Program-made: the position numbers and the translations under genes
Part shown: piece by piece, positions 55,693 through 63,449 of the stretch
How positions within the stretch are numbered: the first letter of the stretch is position 1
Layout: each line of letters begins with the position of its first letter
Source: DATBGZ01 sp963803115
GTDB taxonomy: Bacteria > Actinomycetota > Actinomycetes > Mycobacteriales > Micromonosporaceae
Length of the DNA stretch: 64,000 nt
Reading direction: 5' to 3'
Assembly (NCBI GenBank): GCA_963803115.1
Contig: CAWDLN010000027.1
Location: forward strand, 124,001 to 188,000
The notes under the pieces: model-generated
The model's input: only the letters and a program-made list of their open reading frames with translations
Database searches by the model: none
What the model was told of the DNA's origin: nothing

Positions 55693-56160
55693 GTGTGGGC
55701 GCTCGAGGACGGCTCGTGCGAGTTGGCTTTCGTTGACATGCAAGCGGGGCGTCAGCTCGGCGATCCCTGCTGGGAGGGGATGGCCGGCCGAGCGCTCGCG
55801 CTGCTCGCGGCGCACGCGGGTGATCTGGTTGCTGCCAAGGATTGGATCACCGACGCCCGGCGCCGGTGCGATCGGCTGCCAGACCGCTATGTGTGGGTGT
55901 CCGCGTACATCGGTCTCGCCGAACTCGAGATCGCGGCCCGCGAGCACACCGACCTCATCGCACCCCTCGCCGCCAAGCTCCACGACGACGCCGCCCGCCA
56001 CGACCTGCCAGAGTTTCTCGCTTGGGCCCTGCTATATCAGGCGGAGTGGGGCGACCGCGCGCGAGCTGCGCTCGCTGTCGCCACGGCTGAAGGAGTCGAC
56101 AATCCCGCGCTGAAGGCCCGTGTACGTGCGCTCATCCACGAAGCAGCGACACCGGGATGA
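55693..56160 (+). pseudogene. C-terminal fragment of a TPR-type regulator
   Basis: A 155-residue frame with helical repeats: GRQLGDPCWEGMAGRALALL, AAHAGDLVAAKDWITDARRR, CDRLPDRYVWVSAYIGLAEL, and a last part LYQAEWGDRARAALAVATAE. This resembles the C-terminal TPR region of large LuxR- or AAA-type actinobacterial regulators. No N-terminal domain precedes it, and the frame reads straight in from the end of the previous gene. I consider it a truncated remnant; a small TPR protein starting at the GTG 55693 is possible. Confidence 0.55.
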
Positions 56161-56184
56161 CAGACGTAAAGGGCCCGTGAGCGG

Positions 56185-56877
56185 TCAGGAGGGGCGGCGG
56201 CCCGCCGGCACCTTCTTGGCGGTTGTGTCTTCGGCTGGCCCGGCCGGCGCCAGGTCATCCGGGTTCAGGCTGCGGAAGGCGTAGCCCGCCAGGGCACCAC
56301 CGAGCAGGGTCGCGAGCAGGTAGATCCAGAGCATCTTCCAGCTTGCCAGGCCGGCCACGAGCACCCCGAGCCCGACGGCGGGGTTGAAGGCGCCGCCCGA
56401 GATGCCGCCGACCGCGGTCACGCCGGCCACGAGGATCAGTCCGATCGCGAGGCCATAGAACGAGTTGACCGGGTGGTCCTTGCTGGTTGCGACGTTGAGA
56501 ACCGTGTAGGCGAGCGCGAACGTGAACAGCACCTCCACGACGATGGCGGCGGCGAGGGCGCGGCCGGTCGGGGCCGCCGCGGCTACGGGCTTGCCCACGA
56601 TCACGAAGCGGGTCACCAGGGCCGCCAGCACGCCGCCGATCAGCTGGGCGCCGGCGTACCAGGCGGCGTCGATGGCGCCGATCCGCCCGCGGAGGTAGAC
56701 CGCGAGCGTGACCGCGGGGTTGAAGTGACCACCCGATATGTGGCCGCCGGCGAAGATCATCGCGGCGAGAATGGCGCCGATCGCCAGGGGCGCGAGCACC
56801 GCGCCGCTTTCTACCGCCGTACACACGGTAAAGACCAGGAAGAACGTGCCGATCAACTCGACGATGTACTTGCGCAT
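56185..56877 (-). CDS. Aquaporin / glycerol facilitator (MIP family)
   Basis: A 230-residue membrane channel for water or small solutes. Both hallmark NPA loops are present: GGHISGGHFNPAVTLAVYLR and AVGGISGGAFNPAVGLGVLV, with six TM helices (YIVELIGTFFLVFTVCTAVE at the start; LWIYLLATLLGGALAGYAF at the end). The ATG at 56877 opens the first TM. It cannot be decided by eye whether it passes water or glycerol. A short Lys/Arg-rich tail follows the last helix. Confidence 0.94.
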   Translation of the reverse strand: MRKYIVELIGTFFLVFTVCTAVESGAVLAPLAIGAILAAMIFAGGHISGGHFNPAVTLAVYLRGRIGAIDAAWYAGAQLIGGVLAALVTRFVIVGKPVAAAAPTGRALAAAIVVEVLFTFALAYTVLNVATSKDHPVNSFYGLAIGLILVAGVTAVGGISGGAFNPAVGLGVLVAGLASWKMLWIYLLATLLGGALAGYAFRSLNPDDLAPAGPAEDTTAKKVPAGRRPS

Positions 56878-56967
56878 GTCGATACTCCCCGGGACGGGCG
56901 GATGATGTTGAGGACAGTCTGTCCCCATTCGTGGCCCTACGCCAGACCCGATGATCAGCGTGTTGTG

Positions 56968-58231
56968 TCAGGTCAACTCGTCGGCGCGTCCGCGGAACAA
57001 CTCCCGTTCCCTCTCGTTGCGCGTGAGGCTCGCCGCATGCTCAAACTCGCGCCGGGCCTCGTCATTGCGGCCGAGCTTGGCGAGCAGGTCGCCGCGCACG
57101 GCGGGTAGCAATGCGTAGCCGGCCAGGGCACGTTCCGATCGTACCGGCTCCAGCACCGCGAGGCCCCGCTCTGGCCCCTCTGCCATGCCCACCGCGACCG
57201 CCCGGTTCAGCTCCACCACTGGCGAGGGCGACACCGTCCCTAGCACCTGGTAGAGCGCGGCGATCCGGGCCCAGTCGGTGTCGGCCGCGACGACCGCCCG
57301 CGCATGGCAGGCAGCGATGGCGGCCTGCAACCCGTACGGACCCAGGTTCGCGGTTCCCCCGGCCAACCGTTCCGCTTCCGCGAGCGCCGCCAACCCGCGC
57401 CGGATGAGAAGCCGATCCCACTGCCGTCGATCCTGGTCCAGCAGCAGGATGGGTGCGCCGTCGGGTCCAGTCCGGGCCCGCAACCGGGACGCTTGGATTT
57501 CCATGAGGCCCAGCAGCCCGCGCACCTCCGGCTCGGCCGGCGCCAGCCCGGCGAGAACCCGGCCCAGCCGCAACGCCTCCTCGCACAGGGCCGGCCGCAT
57601 CCAGTCGTCGCCGGCGGTGGCCGAATAGCCCTCGTTGAAGATGAGGTACACGACCTCGAGCACCGACCCTAGCCGGTCCGAGAGCTCGTCCGGCGTCGGC
57701 AACTCGAACCGTACGGCCGTCAAGCTCGTCTTGGCCCGGACGATTCGCTGGGCGACGGTCGGCTCCGGCACCAGCAGCGCTCGGGCGGTTTCCGTCGGTG
57801 GTGAGCCCACCCAACAGGCGCAGCGTGAGCGCGACCCGTGCCTGCGTGCTCAGCACCGGGTGGCAGGCCATGAAGATCAGCCGCAACAGGTCGTCGCCGA
57901 CGTGATCGTCTATGGCCGCCGCGAGATCCGGTTCGTGCGCCTCCGCGAGCTCGTGACCCAGTTCGTGAAGCTTCACGTCATACCGGACCCGACGCCGGAT
58001 CAGGTCGACCGCCCGGTGCCGAGCCGTCGCCATCAGCCAGGCGCCGGGGTTGTCCGGCACGCCATCGCGGGGCCACTGCTCGAGCGCGACGACAACAGCG
58101 TCCTGGGCGAGCTCCTCGGCCGCGCCGATGTCGCCGACCAGCCGGGTCAGCCCCGCGATGATCCGTCCGGACTCCATGCGCCAGACGGTCTCCACCGTGC
58201 GCCGCACCTGGTTCGAATCGGCACCCGCCAC
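56968..58231 (-). CDS. ECF-type RNA polymerase sigma factor (DUF6596 type), one frameshift
   Basis: An extracytoplasmic-function sigma factor of about 420 residues, with the long C-terminal extension (DUF6596/SigJ-type). Region 2 appears as GRIIAGLTRLVGDIGAAEEL followed by AQDAVVVALEQWP and AWLMATARHRAVDLIRRR; region 4 is interrupted by one extra base near 57805, after which SLTAVRFELPTPDELSDRLG and VLEVVYLIFNEGYSATAGDD continue to the stop. The start is probably the GTG at 58231 or the GTG at 58207. It is last in a DUF998-YCII-sigma operon, separated from YCII by the giant hairpin at 58265-58380. Confidence 0.85.
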
Positions 58232-58264
58232 GGTTCGATCGAACCACGACGGCCAAGTCGCGCC

Positions 58265-58380
58265 ACGCACGCCAGACGCACCACGCACGCCAGACGCACC
58301 ACGCACGCCAAGAACTGACAGTGAGGGCACGTTCCGGCTCCGGAGTGCCCTCACTGTCAGTTCTTGGCGTGCGTCTGGCG
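58265..58380. repeat. Long hairpin with one-sided tandem repeat
   Basis: A perfect 30-base inverted repeat (58301-58330 against 58345-58374; arms contain AGAACTGACAGTGAGGGCAC) closes a loop that itself pairs as TCCGG-CT-CCGGA. On the left side the outer part is expanded into an 18-base tandem unit, ACGCACGCCAGACGCACC, present twice plus a third partial copy (58265-58310). The right arm has only a single counterpart (GCGTGCGTCTGGCG). The element lies between YCII and the sigma factor gene. Confidence 0.9.
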
Positions 58381-58399
58381 GTTGGCCGGAAAGGGGGCG

Positions 58400-58774
58400 T
58401 CAGGCCGGCGGTGGCGCGAAGTCTTCGGGCCCGAAGACCTTCAACACGTCCGCCTCGCCTTCCCACTCCGGCCACAGATCGCGGTGCAGCTTCAGGAAGC
58501 GGTTCGTCCACTCGACCGCCTCCTCTTTGGACCGGACCTCGTAGAGGGCGTAGCTGATCAATTCCTTCGACTCGGTGAACGGGCCGTCGGTCACGCTCAG
58601 CGCGCCGCCTCGGAGGCTGACCCGGGCGCCGGTCAGGCTGGGCGACAGACCAGCCGTGTCGAGCAGCGCACCGGCCTTGGTCGCCTCCTCGCCGAGCGCC
58701 ATGATGGCTTCCATCAGGCCGGGCGGTGGCGGTACGGGCGGTTGGGCACTCTTGAGCAGAATCAGGTAGCGCAT
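58400..58774 (-). CDS. YCII-related protein in sigma-factor operon
   Basis: A 124-residue YCII/DGPF protein. The signature SVTDGPFTESKELISYALYE is preceded by a proline-rich loop (PPVPPPPGLMEAIMALGEEA) and GARVSLRGGAL. YCII proteins with DGPF motifs commonly lie beside ECF sigma factors of this type, and here the sigma gene follows on the same strand 170 bases later. The ATG is at 58774, 8 bases after the DUF998 gene ends, so these two are co-transcribed. Role unknown. Confidence 0.92.
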   Translation of the reverse strand: MRYLILLKSAQPPVPPPPGLMEAIMALGEEATKAGALLDTAGLSPSLTGARVSLRGGALSVTDGPFTESKELISYALYEVRSKEEAVEWTNRFLKLHRDLWPEWEGEADVLKVFGPEDFAPPPA

Positions 58775-58784
58775 TTCTCTCTCC

Positions 58785-59450
58785 TTAGTGGACAGTCCGG
58801 TAAAGGTATGTCGCGACCGAGGACATCCAGCCGCACATGAGGATCACCGCGGCAACGAAGCCGACCGTCGTCGCGGTGCTGCCGGCGCCGGAGGCGATCC
58901 CGACGAACGCGGCGAGGAAGACGACGCCAGTCACCCCGGTGAACCGGGCCCAGCCACGCTCGCCGTCGGCGGCGAACCGACGGGCGAGCAGCAGGCAGGC
59001 GACAACCAGGCAGCCGAATCCGACCGCTCCACAGGCCAGATGGACGAGGCCATGCCAGCTCACGTCCCGGGCGTCGGCCGGCGTACCAATCGGAAAGCCG
59101 AGCGCAGGGTCGGCCCGGAAGATGCCCGCGGCGACCAGGCTGACGCCATAGACGCCGATCAGCCGCGGCGCCCAGCGCTGGCCCGGCATCGCCCGGCCGA
59201 GCCCGATCGCGAAGGCGACTGTCATTGCTCCACAAAGGACGAAGTTGGTGATCTGGATCGAGCCGAGGCTGCCGTTGGACAGCAGACTCCACGCGTGTCG
59301 AGTGAGGTCGAACCCGTCGCGGGTGAGCGCCTGCGCCAGCGAGACGACGACGTAGAGCGGGCCGGCGATGATGCCGTAGCCGAGGAGGGAGCGGGTGACC
59401 GCCGTCGCCGGGTCGCACTGCTCGACGTGGGTCGCCGATGTCGTACTCAT
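58785..59450 (-). CDS. DUF998 membrane protein
   Basis: A 221-residue membrane protein of the DUF998 family with about six TM helices: SLLGYGIIAGPLYVVVSLAQ, SIQITNFVLCGAMTVAFAIG, RLIGVYGVSLVAAGIFRADP, HGLVHLACGAVGFGCLVVAC, GVTGVVFLAAFVGIASGAGS and GFVAAVILMCGWMSSVATYL. The short segment ADARDVSWHGLVH is characteristic. The ATG at 59450 has GGAGA upstream. It is first in the minus-strand operon DUF998-YCII-sigma; such membrane proteins may act as anti-sigma partners, though this is inferred only from position. Confidence 0.85.
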   Translation of the reverse strand: MSTTSATHVEQCDPATAVTRSLLGYGIIAGPLYVVVSLAQALTRDGFDLTRHAWSLLSNGSLGSIQITNFVLCGAMTVAFAIGLGRAMPGQRWAPRLIGVYGVSLVAAGIFRADPALGFPIGTPADARDVSWHGLVHLACGAVGFGCLVVACLLLARRFAADGERGWARFTGVTGVVFLAAFVGIASGAGSTATTVGFVAAVILMCGWMSSVATYLYRTVH

Positions 59451-59678
59451 GGGGGTCTCCGTTCGTTCGGTATGGGTCGTACACCCATGCCTCGAACGGC
59501 CGTGACCCGGATCGACATCACCGTTCAAGGTTTTCCTCCCGGGTGCGTTCCTCGGCTGCCACGCTCGGCGCAGGCCCGATACCGGTGGTGATACCAAGAG
59601 TGTGGTCGTCCGGTTGAGGCGCGTACCGCCTGGGTATCGCCATGATGGTTGAAACCAGTCCCCCTGGAGGTAGCTGCC

Positions 59679-60017
59679 GTGTCGCGCGAGACCTGGATCG
59701 CCATCTTCGTGGTGGTCGGCATCGTCGGGCTGATTACGCTCTATGGTGCGATCCGACTGCTCATCAAGTTAGTCCGGACGCGGCGGCACCTGGGCGAACT
59801 GGGCACCGCCGGCAAGCTGGCCTTCTACGGCTCTCTGATCTACACCATCTTCCCGGTCGACCTGCTGCCGGACCCGATTTACCTGGACGACATGGCGGTG
59901 CTCGGTGCCGCGCTGTTCTATCTGACCCGGCTGCTGCGCAAACGTGGCGGACGTCCCGCGGTACCTCACGGGCGCTCCACTGTGGACTATCCGGCTCGCA
60001 CGACCTTGCAGCCCTGA
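59679..60017 (+). CDS. DUF1232 small membrane protein
   Basis: A 112-residue protein with one or two TM segments (WIAIFVVVGIVGLITLYGAI) and the DUF1232 signature LIYTIFPVDLLPDPIYLDDM. The GTG at 59679 follows GGAGG by eight bases and is preferred to the upstream in-frame start. It contains an exact TCCACTGTGGA palindrome at 59976. Family members have a structural, unexplained role. Confidence 0.85.
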   Translation: MSRETWIAIFVVVGIVGLITLYGAIRLLIKLVRTRRHLGELGTAGKLAFYGSLIYTIFPVDLLPDPIYLDDMAVLGAALFYLTRLLRKRGGRPAVPHGRSTVDYPARTTLQP

Positions 60018-60103
60018 GTTACGCCGCGCGGTTGAGCTCAACTCGATCCTCATCTCGGCACCGGTGCGCGTCTTCCGTGCGGTCATGCCGGTAGGGTCCG
60101 GGC

Positions 60104-61309
60104 ATGGCCCAACGCGTGATCAGCCCCAGCGGGCGAGGATTCCTGCTACTCGACTCGCACCCGACGGGCTGCATGCGGACGGTTGACGAGATGCGCGTCC
60201 AGGTGCCGCCGGCGCAGGCCCCCTATGCACGTCCGGTCGCGCTCGTGATCGGATCGAGTTCCGGCTATGGGCTCGCTGCGACCATCGCGGGCTTGGTCCG
60301 GTACGGCATCAACGGCGTGGGCGTCGCATTGGAGCGGCCGCCGGGACGGCGTACGGCGACGGCCGGTTGGTACCGCACGATCGCGACCGCCGCCCTCGCC
60401 GCCGAGCTGGGCAGCGACTTCACATTCGTCAATGCCGACGCGTTCGCCGACACGACCAAGGAGGAAGTGCTCGACCTCACGGCCCGCCGATTCGGCGGGC
60501 TTGACTACCTGGTCTACAGTGTCGCGGCGCCCCGACGCACCGACCCCCGGTCGGGTCAGACGTACCAGTCGGTCATCAAAACCCTCGGCTCGCCGACGAC
60601 CACCCGGACGCTGGAGTTCGACGGCGACGGCGTGCCGGTCTTGCGTGACCTCACGGTCGAACCCGCGACCTCCGACGAGACCGCCGCGACCGTCCAGGTC
60701 ATGGGTGGCGACGACTGGGGACGATGGATCACCGCACTGCAGGAGCGAGGCCTGCTCCGCGCCGGCTTCAGCACGGTCGCGTTGTCCTACATCGGCTCCA
60801 GTCTGACCAGCGCGATCTATCGGGATGGCACGATCGGCGCCGCGAAGGAGCACCTGGAACGGACCGCACTGCACCTCGCCGATCGACTCGCACCGGTGAG
60901 CGGCAGGGCGCTGACCTCGGTAAACGGCGCGGCCGTCACCCAGGCATCGACCGCGATCCCCGGAATCGCACTCTATGTCAGTCTGCTGCGGGCGGCGCTT
61001 GGTCCCGCGATGCAGTCGCCGATTGAGCAGTCGGTCCGCCTCTGGGATCAGCTCACCGGACAAGGGCCCATGGATCTCGATGCGCAGGGGCGGCTGCGAT
61101 TGGACCGATGGGAACTCGCCGGCGGCGTCCAGGCCGACGTGGCGCGGCGGTGGCGCTCGGTGACGCCGGAGACGCTCGTCTCACTCGCCGATGTCGACTG
61201 GTTCCAGAGTCAGTTTCGAGCCTTGTACGGATTCGAGGTGCCGGGTGTCGACTACGATCGCCCGACCGATCCAGACCTCGACTGGCCGGCGGGCGACCGT
61301 CCACATTGA
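60104..61309 (+). CDS. fabV: Trans-2-enoyl-CoA/enoyl-ACP reductase (FabV)
   Basis: A 401-residue NADH-dependent enoyl reductase of the FabV/TER type, reducing the enoyl intermediate of fatty acid synthesis. The N-terminal ISPSGRGFLLLDSHPTGCMR, the cofactor loop ALVIGSSSGYGLAATIAGLV, YLVYSVAAPRRTDPRSGQTY and the active site YIGSSLTSAIYRDGTIGAAK (Tyr-x8-Lys) are as in the family. The C-terminal FQSQFRALYGFEVPGVDYDR is intact. The window's FAS-II operon lacks an enoyl reductase, so this enzyme could serve that cycle, although a FabI elsewhere in the genome is likely. Confidence 0.93.
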   Translation: MAQRVISPSGRGFLLLDSHPTGCMRTVDEMRVQVPPAQAPYARPVALVIGSSSGYGLAATIAGLVRYGINGVGVALERPPGRRTATAGWYRTIATAALAAELGSDFTFVNADAFADTTKEEVLDLTARRFGGLDYLVYSVAAPRRTDPRSGQTYQSVIKTLGSPTTTRTLEFDGDGVPVLRDLTVEPATSDETAATVQVMGGDDWGRWITALQERGLLRAGFSTVALSYIGSSLTSAIYRDGTIGAAKEHLERTALHLADRLAPVSGRALTSVNGAAVTQASTAIPGIALYVSLLRAALGPAMQSPIEQSVRLWDQLTGQGPMDLDAQGRLRLDRWELAGGVQADVARRWRSVTPETLVSLADVDWFQSQFRALYGFEVPGVDYDRPTDPDLDWPAGDRPH

Positions 61310-61392
61310 GCGCAATCGGTGTCCGGTACCGCTTCGGGGCTGGACGTCTTCCTGACTGCGGGTCGCTCGTGCCGGAAATAGCCTCGTCGGAC

Positions 61393-62085
61393 ATGCGCCG
61401 TATATCTATTGCCGCCCCTTTGACCGTCCTAGGTCTGCTGCTCGCCGCCAGCGGGTGTGCCAATTCCCCAGCCACCCCTTCGTCAGAACCCTCGGCGGAC
61501 GCCGGTCTCGGCACGGCAACCGAGACACCCGCCGCCACCGCCACGACCGGTGGGCCCGGCCCGGGAACCGCTACCACCACGGCCTCGACTGTGCAGTGGC
61601 CATCGCCGCTGGACTGCATCAGCTACAACCCGAATGCCATCGCCGTGAACTACGCCGCTGGCGTGTGGGCGGTGAAGGAGAACCAGAACGAGATCGTGCG
61701 CGTCTACGGTGGGCCGAGCGACAACGTCGGGCAGAAGGCCCTGGCTTTGGCGAAGCGGTACCGCCAAGTGTGCTTCATCGGACGCGGAAACTACCGCGAC
61801 GACAAGGATGCGTACATCTTCGAGTACTGGCGCAACCCTTCTGGAATCAACACCACGATCCCGGACTCGGAGGACGACTGCTCCCCGTACAACCGCAACA
61901 ATCTCACCGTCGAGGACATGGGCAGCGGCTACGGATGGCGAGTCAAGGACCACGATCACCCGCTGCAGGTGTTCGACAACGAATCAGATGCGAAGAACGG
62001 CAAGATCGTGCTCCTCAAGTACAACCAGATCTGCACCGTCCCCTCCGAAAACGGCGACGTCCCCGCCGACATTACTTACTCCTGA
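61393..62085 (+). CDS. Hypothetical lipoprotein
   Basis: A 230-residue secreted lipoprotein. The signal peptide ISIAAPLTVLGLLLAASGCA has the lipobox Leu-Ala-Ala-Ser-Gly-Cys-type end, followed by a Thr/Ala/Pro-rich linker and a compact domain: DCISYNPNAIAVNYAAGVWA, DNVGQKALALAKRYRQVCFI, RGNYRDDKDAYIFEYWRNPS, EDDCSPYNRNNLTVEDMGSG and KNGKIVLLKYNQICTVPSEN. Four Cys may form disulfides. The domain appears twice (DCISYNPNAIAV... and DCSPYNRNNLTV...), each half ending with a short LAL/IVLLK-RY/KYNQICF/T motif, so it is a tandem duplication. The ATG is at 61393. It is followed by hairpin copy 2. Confidence 0.82.
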   Translation: MRRISIAAPLTVLGLLLAASGCANSPATPSSEPSADAGLGTATETPAATATTGGPGPGTATTTASTVQWPSPLDCISYNPNAIAVNYAAGVWAVKENQNEIVRVYGGPSDNVGQKALALAKRYRQVCFIGRGNYRDDKDAYIFEYWRNPSGINTTIPDSEDDCSPYNRNNLTVEDMGSGYGWRVKDHDHPLQVFDNESDAKNGKIVLLKYNQICTVPSENGDVPADITYS

Positions 62086-62124
62086 TCACGGCACCCATGC
62101 CGTACCACCGTTCCCTACGTCGGT

Positions 62125-62182
62125 GACCTTGGCCGAATGCGCGTGGTTCGATCTCCGGCCGCGCGCATTCGGCCAAGGTCGC
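62125..62182. terminator. Long palindrome, hairpin family copy 2
   Basis: GACCTTGGCCGAATGCGCG and CGCGCATTCGGCCAAGGTC form a near-perfect stem with a loop beginning TGGTTCGATCTCCG, located 40 bases after the lipoprotein stop. The loop sequence is shared with copy 3 at 63294. Confidence 0.75.
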
Positions 62183-62200
62183 TGCGCGTTAAGCGGCCCG

Positions 62201-62219
62201 AAACTAACACCGTCAGTTT
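62201..62219. promoter_or_regulatory. TetR-type operator-like site O3
   Basis: AAACTAACACCGTCAGTTT matches the reverse complement of O1 (AAACTAACACCGCTAGTTT) in all but two central-right positions. It is 48 bases before the ATG of the lipoprotein gene at 62268 and may act as an operator for it. Confidence 0.55.
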
Positions 62220-62267
62220 TTCGACGGTAGGCGCACGAATCCCGTCGTTGGCCATACCTTCGCCGCC

Positions 62268-63277
62268 ATGACACCTCTCAGCAAGGTCGCTGCGATCGCC
62301 GCCAGCCTCGTAGCGCTCGTCTCCTTGACCGCCTGCGGTGCAACCCCACCGAGCGACGCTCCGTCCGCGGGCGCCTCCGATTCCGCGACGGCTTCCACAA
62401 CGCCTTCCACGACGTCGACAGCGACCGCGGCTGCGGCAACGACCACACCCGCTCCCGTTGCTGGCGCGAACATCGACGACACCCTTTGCTTCCTCGGCGT
62501 CGGTGCGGCCGGTGGCATCTACTACCTACACAACAATGCACTGACACTGGCGATCTCGGATGCGAGCTTCGGGTTCTTTCAGAGCGCCACGATGTCGCCC
62601 GACGGAAAGCGACTCGCATGGATTCTGGCTGACTCGGCCGGCGGCACTGGGCAGCTGCGGGTTCAGACGTACGGCGCCGGTTCGGTCACCATCGGACCCA
62701 CCACGATTAGCAACGCGTACACGCCACAATGGTCGGCCGATAGCACCAGCGTGATCGTGGCGTATGGCGCCTCCGGCTGGGTCGCCTCAATGTGACGACC
62801 GGAGCGATCACGCCGACGCCGTCGGCCAGCGGCTGCTGCTTCGGTGTGTTCTCGCCCGATGGTGCGTACGCGATACTCCGCAACGGACTGAACACGAGCA
62901 TCGTGCACGCCGACGGCTCCGGTCCGGTGCCGGCGAAAGCTCCGGCGGGTCAGGTTTTCACCCAGGTCCAGAGCCTGTCGCCGGACGGGCGGCACGTTAT
63001 CGCCCTCCTCCGCTCCGCCGGATCACCCGGCGGTGACGCGGGCCGCTCACTCGGCGCCAACGCGATCGTCGACACGGTCACCGGCGCGTACGTTCCGATC
63101 GCCGACGGCGGCGAGCTCCGAGGCGGCTTCTACCGAGCGGACGGCAATGCCGTGCTCCGGGTGATAGTCGGCGGCGCGGACCGGGTGCGGCTCGTCTCAC
63201 CCGCAGGCGCGGTCCTCGACGAGGTCATCATCCCGCCCGCCGCGGTCAACCACCTGCTGCTCGGATACGCACCCTGA
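62268..63277 (+). CDS. Lipoprotein with beta-propeller-like repeats, one frameshift
   Basis: A secreted lipoprotein of about 336 residues. Signal peptide KVAAIAASLVALVSLTACGA (lipobox), a long Ser/Thr/Ala linker, then repeated segments of the TolB/WD40-like type: SATMSPDGKRLAWILADSAG, SNAYTPQWSADSTSVIVAYG, GVFSPDGAYAILRNGLNTSI and QVQSLSPDGRHVIALLRSAG. One base is missing near 62785, splitting the ORF into two. The ATG is at 62268. It probably folds as an extracellular propeller; the ligand is unknown. The site O3 lies just upstream. Confidence 0.8.
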
Positions 63278-63293
63278 TCTGCGCCGCATGCGG

Positions 63294-63354
63294 TGACCTT
63301 GGACGAATGCGCGTGGTTCGATCTCCGACCATGCGCATTTGACCAAGATCGGCG
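63294..63354. terminator. Palindrome, hairpin family copy 3 (degenerate)
   Basis: GACCTTGGACGAATGCGCG and ATGCGCATTTGACCAAGATC with the same loop (TGGTTCGATCTCCG) as copy 2. The stem has several mismatches. It lies between the convergent lipoprotein and arginase-family genes. Confidence 0.65.
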
Positions 63355-63449
63355 AACCAATGACGCCGCCGGTTTTGCGGAAGCGCCCCAGAGCCTCCCC
63401 TCCGCCGGTCGCCAGGATCGGATGACCGCCCACTGTGGACAGCGAGTCC

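Noticed and set aside
58207..58222. Possible tRNA T-arm (GGTTCGAATC-like sequence) near 58.2 kb
   Set aside because: No acceptor or anticodon arm can be folded around it and it lies in the sigma factor coding or leader region.
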